Below, one piece after another: positions 4,762 to 9,712 of a DNA stretch of 9,712 bases (position 1 is the first letter of the stretch; the number at the start of each line of letters is the position of its first letter). This DNA is from an uncultured delta proteobacterium (lineage in GTDB: Bacteria; Myxococcota_A; Polyangia; Polyangiales; Ga0077539): the NCBI GenBank assembly GCA_903860995.1, contig CAIOSS010000436.1, positions 1 to 9,712 of the forward strand, written 5' to 3'. The position numbers were made by a program, and so were the translations under genes. The notes beneath the pieces are model-generated. The model made no database searches, had not been told where the DNA came from, and was given only the letters and a program-made list of their open reading frames with translations.

Positions 4762-6233
4762 GAGCGCGCCAGCCTCGCCTCGAGCCGCTGCGCCAGGAGC
4801 GACAGCGGGTAGCTCATCGTGAAGTACATCAGCGCGCAGAGCGCGCCGGGGAGGCCCCAGCCCCGGATGTCGACGGCGGTGATGGTCATCTGCTTGGTGA
4901 GCTCGACCACCGTGATGACCGACACCAGCGAGCTGTCCTTGAGCAGCGCGATGAAGTCGTTGGTCACCGACGGGAGCGCGAGGCGGAAGGCCTGCGGCAG
5001 CACCACCCGGCGCAGCGCCAGGGGCGTGGTCATGCCCAGCGAGAGGGCCGCCTCCATCTGGCCGCGGGGCACGGCCTGGATGCCCGCGCGGTACACCTCG
5101 GCCTCGTAGGCGGCGTAGTTCATCCCGAGGCCCAGCACCGCGGCGGACAGCGCGTTGAGCCTCACGATGGGCGCGAGGCCGTAATAGAGCACGTAGAGCT
5201 GGAGCAGCACCGGCGTGCCCCGGTAGAGCTCGACGTACGCGCCCGCGATTCGGGAGAGCGCCGGAGGGCCGTAGAGGCGCGCGACCGCGAGCCCGAGGCC
5301 CAGCGGGATGGCGAGGCACATCGCGAGCGCCGAGAGCAGCAGCGTCACGAGCGCGCCCTTCCCGAAGAGCGCGACGTGCGACCAGCCGAAGCGCTGCCCC
5401 GCGGCGGCCGTGCCCAGCATCCGCCGCTGGTCGTCGTCGGTCCAGGTGACGAGCCGGCGCTGGCGGTCGTTGAAGATGTTGGCGCCGCGCAGGATGCGCT
5501 CGAGCTCGCCGCTGGCGGTGATGCGCGCGAGGGCGGCGTCGAGGGCCGCGCGCAGGTCGTCGTCGGCCGGGCGCAGCGCGATGGAGTAGTACCCGTCGGC
5601 GAGGTCGCCCACCACGCGCAGCTCGGGCTTGGGCTCGCCATAGCGGGCGGCGATGATGTCGTCGAGGAGCACCGCGTCGGTGCGGCCCTGCACGAGGTCG
5701 ATGTAGGGCTCCTCGACCCCTTCGTAGGGGACGACCTCGGCGACGTTGCGCAGGAGTTCGTACGAGAAGCGGTTGGCGAGCGTGCCGACGCGGCGGCCGC
5801 GCAGGGAGGCGAGCGTCGGCTGGACGCTGGGGTCGTTGCGCCGCGCCATGAGCCGCGCGCCGAAGATGTAGTAGGGCCGCGTGAAGCGGACGCGGCCCAC
5901 GCGCTGCGGGGTGACCTCGACGCCGTTGAGCGCGACGTCAAAGGTGCCCCGCTCGAGCGTGGGGATGAGCGCGCTCCAGTCGTTTTGCACGAACTGCGCG
6001 CGCACGCCGAGCTCGCGGGCAAGCGCGTTGGCGAGCTCGACCTCGAAGCCCGTGAGGCGCCCGCCGTGCTCGCTGTCCTCGTAGACGTAGGGCTCGCCGC
6101 CCTGGATGTCGCCGCCCCACCGCAGCACGCCCGCGGCGCGCACCCGCGCGAGGCCGCCGCCCACCACCACGGCGCGGCCGCGACAGGACAGCACCGCCAT
6201 CGCCAACACCAACACCCACCAGAGCCGGTTCAC
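4758..6233 (-). CDS. Fused amino-acid-binding protein and ABC permease
   Basis: One 491-residue chain joins a substrate-binding domain to a HisM/GlnP-type permease. GTG 6233 opens a lipoprotein-like signal, MNRLWWVLVLAMAVLSC, with candidate lipidated Cys17. Residues ~33-258 are a family 3 solute-binding domain. VEVTPQRVGRVRFTRPYY carries R111, matching the alpha-carboxylate-binding arginine of the family. DAVLLDD carries D191, matching the alpha-amino-binding aspartate. Residues ~285-491 form the membrane domain, with the EAA loop EAALSLGMTTPLALRRVVLPQA (about 394-415) that docks the ATPase. The layout recalls Lactococcus GlnP, which also has binding domains N-terminal to the permease, though two of them. 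It starts 47 bases after the asparaginase stop and overlaps the ATPase start. No ribosome binding site is visible before GTG 6233. The open frame further upstream overlaps the asparaginase gene and is a shadow. Confidence 0.9.
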   Translation of the reverse strand: MNRLWWVLVLAMAVLSCRGRAVVVGGGLARVRAAGVLRWGGDIQGGEPYVYEDSEHGGRLTGFEVELANALARELGVRAQFVQNDWSALIPTLERGTFDVALNGVEVTPQRVGRVRFTRPYYIFGARLMARRNDPSVQPTLASLRGRRVGTLANRFSYELLRNVAEVVPYEGVEEPYIDLVQGRTDAVLLDDIIAARYGEPKPELRVVGDLADGYYSIALRPADDDLRAALDAALARITASGELERILRGANIFNDRQRRLVTWTDDDQRRMLGTAAAGQRFGWSHVALFGKGALVTLLLSALAMCLAIPLGLGLAVARLYGPPALSRIAGAYVELYRGTPVLLQLYVLYYGLAPIVRLNALSAAVLGLGMNYAAYEAEVYRAGIQAVPRGQMEAALSLGMTTPLALRRVVLPQAFRLALPSVTNDFIALLKDSSLVSVITVVELTKQMTITAVDIRGWGLPGALCALMYFTMSYPLSLLAQRLEARLARS

Positions 6234-6280
6234 GGATCGAGACGCTACCGCGCGGGAAAAGCCGCTGACCAGCGCCGAGG

Positions 6281-7294
6281 CTACACCTCGCCGGCCCACG
6301 ACTCGCCGAAGGCCCGCTTCGCCGCGTCGAGCCGACTCCCCTCGCCCGCGCGCCCCAGGGCGATCATCAGCTTCGCGACCGCCGCCTCCGCGGTCATCGT
6401 CCCCGCGCCGATGGCCCCGCCGCCCAGCGCCGCGGCGCCGCCCTCGTAGCGGGTGAGGTCGACCGCCCCGCGGGCGCACTGGCTCACCACCACCACGGGC
6501 ACGTCCCGCGCGACGGCGTCCTGCACCACCGGCACCAGGGAGTTCTCCAGCCGGGGGATGTTGCCCGAGCCGAAGCCCTCCAGCACCACGCCCCGGACGC
6601 CCGCCCGCAGCGCGCCCAGCAGCAGCTTCGGGTCGAGCCCGGGGAACACCCGCACCGCGAGCACCCGTTGCTCGATGCGAGCGTCGTAATCCCGCCGCGT
6701 CCGTGGCGCCAGGACGTGGGATCCGCGCTCGACGGTGACCCCGAGCGTGACCAGCGGCGGGCACGAGGGCGAGCCGAACGCGTCGAGGCCCCACGCGTCC
6801 ATCTTCATCGCGCGGCACCCGCGGAGCATCTTGGCGTTGAAGCCGATGCCCACCTCCGGGAGGTCCATCGTGGCGAGGTGGCACGCGTCGACCAGGTTGG
6901 AGCGCGCGTCGGTGCGGACCTCCGCCAGCGGCCGCTGCGCCCCCGTCATCACCACCGGCCGGTCGAGCCCCGGGAGCAGGAACGCCAGCGCACTCGCCGT
7001 GTATGCCATCGTGTCGGTGCCGTGCAGCACCACTACGCCGTCGAAGGCCCGCGAGCCGTCCCCGCGCCGCTCGTCGAGGGCCCCGTGCACCGCCGCGCCG
7101 AGCTCGACCCAATGGTGGGGCTGCATGTCGCTGGAGTCGTAGTTGAAGAGGATGCGGGTCTCGATGTCAGCGATGCGGTGCAGCACCGGGAGCTCGGTGA
7201 GCAGGTCGCTCGTGTAGACGTCGGGGCGCAGCGGCGTGGGGTCGCCGCCTCGCATCATCAGCGTTCCGCCGGTGTGGAGCATCAGGAGTCGCAC
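6281..7294 (-). CDS. ansA: L-asparaginase, type I (cytoplasmic AnsA-like)
   Basis: This enzyme hydrolyses L-asparagine to aspartate and ammonia. The 337 residues carry both catalytic threonine motifs: HTGGTL with nucleophile T11, and HGTDTMAYTASAL (91-103) with T93 and D94. The substrate motif DSSDM (53-57) and the helper lysine K164 are also present. DAFGSPSCPPL (171-181) and GSGNIP (242-247) match E. coli AnsA (DAFASPNLPPL, GVGNAP) rather than periplasmic AnsB. There is no signal peptide, so the enzyme is cytoplasmic. GTG 7294 is chosen because the TGGTL motif normally lies about ten residues from the N-terminus; ATG 7393 would add an odd basic leader. The downstream transporter genes on the same strand suggest a job in using imported asparagine. 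A perfect dyad at 7315-7332, about 20 bases upstream, may control it. No ribosome binding site is obvious. Confidence 0.92.
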   Translation of the reverse strand: MRLLMLHTGGTLMMRGGDPTPLRPDVYTSDLLTELPVLHRIADIETRILFNYDSSDMQPHHWVELGAAVHGALDERRGDGSRAFDGVVVLHGTDTMAYTASALAFLLPGLDRPVVMTGAQRPLAEVRTDARSNLVDACHLATMDLPEVGIGFNAKMLRGCRAMKMDAWGLDAFGSPSCPPLVTLGVTVERGSHVLAPRTRRDYDARIEQRVLAVRVFPGLDPKLLLGALRAGVRGVVLEGFGSGNIPRLENSLVPVVQDAVARDVPVVVVSQCARGAVDLTRYEGGAAALGGGAIGAGTMTAEAAVAKLMIALGRAGEGSRLDAAKRAFGESWAGEV

Positions 7295-7314
7295 GGGGCC
7301 GAGACGGTACCACG

Positions 7315-7332
7315 GTCGGGATATGTCCCGAC
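7315..7332. promoter_or_regulatory. Perfect 18-bp dyad (candidate operator) in the divergent gap
   Basis: GTCGGGA, then TATG, then TCCCGAC: 7-bp arms match perfectly around a 4-base centre. It lies in the 97-base gap between ansA (start 7294, -) and the gene starting at 7392 (+). Its centre is the most AT-rich spot there. Read toward ansA it gives ACATAT about 30 bases before the start codon, where a -10 element could lie. A repressor or activator site is the likely reading; the regulator is unknown. Confidence 0.45.
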
Positions 7333-7391
7333 GAGATTGGCGCCGTGCAGAGGGATGAGGCACACCCCGGAGAGGGTTACAGGAGCCACGC

Positions 7392-7838
7392 ATGGAACGT
7401 CTTGCCAGGGCCGAGGTGCAGCGGTTGACGGAGCGGGTCCCGGACCTGCTGCGGGTGATGGAGTCGGTGCTGGAGTCGGTCTTCGACGAGCAGGGCTACC
7501 AGTGGAGCGAGCGCAAGCTGCGGGTGGGCGCGGCGATGAGCGCGGTCGAGCTCGCGTCGCACAGCCGCCTGGAGAAGCGCCGCGCGCTCTGGCACGCGTC
7601 GATGGTGCTGATGACCCTGAAGGACGTCGACGGCGACCCCGACACGGCGCGGCTGCTCGACGAGGTGGCGGGCGTGGCGCACACCCTCTCGCTCGCGACC
7701 ATCGCGTGCGACAGCGAGGTGGCCTCGGCCGAAGCGATCAAGCAGGCCCGAACCTTCATCGAGGCGATGGGCGAAGGGCCCGTGACGTGGGAGGTGCTCG
7801 TGAAGGCCCACCGCGCCGTCGACGACGACCGGATGTAG
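7392..7838 (+). CDS. Unrecognised 148-residue helical protein
   Basis: I do not recognise this family. The product is soluble, with no signal peptide or membrane segment, and looks almost entirely alpha-helical. It opens with an amphipathic charged stretch (ERLARAEVQRLTERVPDLLRVMESVLESVF), followed by further helices with many Ala, Glu and Arg residues. There is a single cysteine (in IACDSEV) and no metal-binding or nucleotide-binding motif. ATG 7392 has AGGAG at 7381-7385, six bases upstream, so the start is well supported, and codon use is typical of the window. It is divergent from ansA across a gap holding a perfect dyad, so it might share regulation with ansA or play a regulatory role, but it has no visible helix-turn-helix. 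It converges on the next gene with a 17-base gap. Confidence 0.75.
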   Translation: MERLARAEVQRLTERVPDLLRVMESVLESVFDEQGYQWSERKLRVGAAMSAVELASHSRLEKRRALWHASMVLMTLKDVDGDPDTARLLDEVAGVAHTLSLATIACDSEVASAEAIKQARTFIEAMGEGPVTWEVLVKAHRAVDDDRM

Positions 7839-7845
7839 CGCCAGC

Positions 7846-7857
7846 GACCGCGCGGTC
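7846..7857. terminator. GC-rich palindrome at a convergent gene junction
   Basis: GACCGCGCGGTC is a perfect 12-bp palindrome. An alternative looped stem pairs GCGAC (7844-7848) with GTCGC (7859-7863). It sits in the 17-base gap between two converging genes and touches the stop codon of the - strand gene. There is no T-tract. In a GC-rich genome a 12-bp palindrome of this kind can arise by chance, so a terminator role is weakly supported. Confidence 0.25.
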
Positions 7858-8284
7858 AGTCGCGCGGGACGGTGAAGTCGAAGTGGGACGAGGTGGCACG
7901 CGCCCACGAGCCCTGGACGAGGGTCGGGAGGCTGTCGAGCGCGACGGCGCTGGAGGGCATCGCGAGGTGCACCGCGATGTGGGGCTCGTCGCCGTGCATG
8001 GTGGTGGTGTGCGAGAGGCGAACGCGGTTGTCGCCGCGCATCGCCGTGAGGTTGGCGCGGGTGCGCTCGCGGGCGCCGGTGTCGAGGCGGAAGGTCCCGC
8101 CGGCGAAGCGGAGATCGATGGCGACCGGGGTGTCGAGGGGACCGCTCCCGCGGAGGTCGTTGATCTCCCAGCGGTCGCCGGCCCCGTGGAGGGCCGGCAC
8201 CCGCCACGACGAGGCGTGCGGGCGCGCGGGCGATGACTGGGCCGCCGCGGTGGCCGTGAGGGCCAGCACCGCGAAGCCGGTCAC
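7856..8284 (-). CDS. Small unrecognised protein with a hydrophobic N-terminus, possibly exported
   Basis: GTG 8284 starts a 142-residue product beginning VTGFAVLALTATAAAQSS. The hydrophobic run ending in AAAQ looks like a Sec signal with an AxA cleavage site near residues 13-15. It lacks the usual basic n-region; the in-frame codons upstream do encode Arg-Arg, but I see no standard start codon there. The mature part has alternating polar and hydrophobic stretches (VAIDLRFAGGTFRLDTG; HIAVHLAM) that suggest beta structure, and no cysteines. I do not recognise the family; a small beta-rich periplasmic or surface protein is the most that can be said. It starts 16 bases after the carB stop on the same strand, so it is probably transcribed with carB, and it converges on the gene at 7392-7838. 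Confidence 0.6.
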   Translation of the reverse strand: MTGFAVLALTATAAAQSSPARPHASSWRVPALHGAGDRWEINDLRGSGPLDTPVAIDLRFAGGTFRLDTGARERTRANLTAMRGDNRVRLSHTTTMHGDEPHIAVHLAMPSSAVALDSLPTLVQGSWARATSSHFDFTVPRD

Positions 8285-8300
8285 GCCCGCGCGGCGCGCG

Positions 8301-9712
8301 TCAGGAGCGCTTCGCGTTGCGCGCGAGGTAGGTGCCCCAGTCGAGGGGCTTGAGGTCCTCGACGCGATACTTGTGCATCGCCTCGACGGCGGCCCGGGCG
8401 AGCTGGAGGTTGGTGAGCAGCGGGACGTTCATGTCCACCGCGCGCCGGCGGATGCGGTACCCGTCGGGCATGCCCTGGCTGTCGTACGAGCGGGGGATGT
8501 TGATCACCAGGTCGATGTGCCCGCTGTTGAGCAGCGAGACCGCGCTGGGCTCCTTCTCGTTGCTCTCCTTGTAGGCGAGCTCGCACGGGATCCCCTGCTC
8601 CTTCAGCACGTCCGCGGTGCCCGGGGTCGCGTAGAGGGTCAGGCCCATCTCCCGCAGCCAGTGGGCCTCGCGCTCGAAGCGGTACTTGTCCGCGACCGGC
8701 CCGAGCGACAGCAGCACGCCGCGCTTGGGCACCTTGAAGCCCGTCGCGATGAGGGCCTTCAGCAGCGCCTCCGAGAGGTCGTCGCCGAGGCAGCCGACCT
8801 CGCCCGTGGAGGCCATCTCCACGCCGAGCGTGGGGTCGGCGCCCGCGAGGCGCGAGAAGGAGAACTGCGCGGCCTTCACGGCTACGTAGTCGAGGTCGAG
8901 CGCCTCGACGGAGACGGGCGTCGCCACGCCCAGCATGCGGCGCGCGGCCTCTCGGATGAAGTTGGTCCCGGTGACCTTCGACACGAAGGGAAACGAGCGC
9001 GACGCCCGCAGGTTGCACTCGATCACCTTCACCACGTTGTCCTTCGCGAGGAACTGCATGTTGAAGGGCCCGGTGATCTGCAGCGCCTTCGCCACGTCGC
9101 GGGCGATGCGCTTGATGCGCCGGATGGTCTCCACGTAGAGCTTCTGCGGCGGCAGCACGAGGGTGGCGTCGCCGGAGTGCACGCCGGCGTTCTCGACGTG
9201 CTCGCTGATGGCCGAGAGGATCACCTCGCCGTGGTCGGCGACGGCGTCGATCTCGACCTCCTTGGCGTGGGTCTCGAACTTGGTGATCACCACCGGGTGT
9301 TCGGGCGACACGGCCGTGGCGCGGTGCAGGTAGTTGCGTAGGTGGTGCTGCTCGTGGGCCACGGTCATCGCCGCGCCGGAGAGCACGTACGAAGGGCGCA
9401 CCAGCAGGGGGAAGCCGCCGAGCTCTGCGGTGATGCGCGTGAGGTTCTCGTCGCTCACGTCGGTGGTCGTGGCCCAATTGGGCTGGTCGATCTTGAGCTG
9501 GTCGAGGAGGGCGCCGAACTTCTCGCGGTCCTCCGCGCGGTCGACGGACTCGGGGTTGGTGCCGAGCACCCGCACGCCCGCCTTGTGGAGCTTGAGCGCG
9601 AGGTTGTTCGAGACCTGGCCGCCCATCGACACGATCACCCCGTAGGGCTGCTCGCGCTCGTAGAGGTCGAGCACCGTCTCCAGCGCGATCTCATCGAACA
9701 CCAGCTTGTCGC
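8301..9712 (-). CDS. carB: Carbamoyl-phosphate synthase large subunit, C-terminal half (partial, right edge)
   Basis: CarB makes carbamoyl phosphate from bicarbonate, ammonia and two ATP, feeding pyrimidine and arginine synthesis with the glutaminase subunit CarA. About 470 of the usual ~1070 residues are visible; the 5' part lies beyond the right edge. The window enters at the end of the linker to the second half (FDEIALETVLDLYE). It then covers the second ATP-grasp domain, which phosphorylates carbamate: GFPLLVRPSYVLSGAAM, the metal-binding region around VIECNLRASRSFPFVSK, and GVEMASTGEVGCLG. The C-terminal MGS-like allosteric domain follows (LLSLGPVADKYRFEREAHWL; LYATPGTADVL; VDMNVPLLTNLQLA) and ends AKRS. 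No frameshift or missing motif is seen in this part. It is followed after 16 bases by a small gene on the same strand. carA is not in the window. Confidence 0.95.
   Translation of the reverse strand, partial: DKLVFDEIALETVLDLYEREQPYGVIVSMGGQVSNNLALKLHKAGVRVLGTNPESVDRAEDREKFGALLDQLKIDQPNWATTTDVSDENLTRITAELGGFPLLVRPSYVLSGAAMTVAHEQHHLRNYLHRATAVSPEHPVVITKFETHAKEVEIDAVADHGEVILSAISEHVENAGVHSGDATLVLPPQKLYVETIRRIKRIARDVAKALQITGPFNMQFLAKDNVVKVIECNLRASRSFPFVSKVTGTNFIREAARRMLGVATPVSVEALDLDYVAVKAAQFSFSRLAGADPTLGVEMASTGEVGCLGDDLSEALLKALIATGFKVPKRGVLLSLGPVADKYRFEREAHWLREMGLTLYATPGTADVLKEQGIPCELAYKESNEKEPSAVSLLNSGHIDLVINIPRSYDSQGMPDGYRIRRRAVDMNVPLLTNLQLARAAVEAMHKYRVEDLKPLDWGTYLARNAKRS

Noticed and set aside
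4021..5319. An ATPase with a 185-residue N-terminal extension (start at 5319).
   Set aside because: The extension is out-of-frame permease sequence. MIEVHELRKVYG from ATG 4761 is the normal start and overlaps the permease stop.
5376..6449. A 357-codon + strand open frame opposite the binding-protein/permease gene.
   Set aside because: It is a typical antisense shadow in high-GC DNA, with biased composition and no recognisable motif.
4758..7112. A longer binding-protein/permease starting upstream at 7112 (784 residues).
   Set aside because: The extra N-terminal ~290 residues are a low-complexity shadow of ansA. The signal sequence MNRLWWVLVLAMAVLSC marks GTG 6233 as the start.
7295..7393. 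ATG 7393 on the - strand as the ansA start; its CATG is shared with the + strand gene start at 7392.
   Set aside because: It adds 33 atypical basic residues before the TGGTL motif, which belongs about ten residues from the N-terminus.
8281..9477. A 398-codon - strand open frame over carB.
   Set aside because: It is in a different frame from carB, Arg/Ala-rich, with no motifs; carB is unmistakable in the other frame.

Overview
The window is uniformly GC-rich, with third codon positions almost all G or C, tightly packed genes and frequent 4-base stop/start overlaps. This fits a high-GC bacterium. The protein styles and the pairing of a CysO-type pathway with a lipoprotein-like transporter suggest Myxococcota or a relative, but no sequence feature proves that. 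No tRNA, rRNA, CRISPR array, insertion sequence or origin was recognised.

Region 1 (2-4010, + strand) is a cysteine-biosynthesis operon built on a sulfur-carrier protein. The order is: the tail of an unrecognised gene; a CysK-type cysteine synthase; a ThiF/MoeB-type carrier-activating enzyme; CysO, a ThiS/MoaD-like carrier ending in Gly-Gly; a small unusual ORF; CysM, a carrier- and O-phosphoserine-type cysteine synthase; and Mec, a JAMM zinc peptidase. By analogy with the Mycobacterium tuberculosis CysO-CysM-Mec+ route, the ThiF-like enzyme would adenylate the CysO C-terminus. Sulfur is then loaded as a thiocarboxylate, CysM joins CysO-SH to an aminoacrylate made from O-phosphoserine, and Mec releases cysteine from the CysO-Cys adduct. 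No rhodanese domain is present to supply the sulfur.

The most interesting feature is that the activating enzyme appears to be split. The ThiF-like protein begins directly at its nucleotide-binding strand and lacks the roughly 30-residue N-terminal segment that in MoeB carries the trans-acting arginine (Arg14). A matching segment (residues 8-28, containing RFGRQI) sits at the start of the separate 101-residue protein encoded between cysO and cysM. This looks like a miniature pseudo-E1 subunit that may supply the arginine in trans.

Region 2 (4021-7294, - strand) is a likely asparagine uptake and catabolism operon: a type I L-asparaginase, a single-chain fusion of a family 3 amino-acid-binding domain with an ABC permease, and the cognate ATPase. 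A perfect 18-bp dyad lies just upstream of the asparaginase, in the divergent gap to the next gene.

Region 3 (7392-9712) holds an unrecognised 148-residue helical protein (+ strand), a convergent small protein that is possibly exported (- strand), and the C-terminal half of carbamoyl-phosphate synthase large subunit, carB (- strand), which runs off the right edge. Both convergent junctions (about 4010 and 7850) carry small GC-rich dyads overlapping stop codons and may be bidirectional transcription ends.
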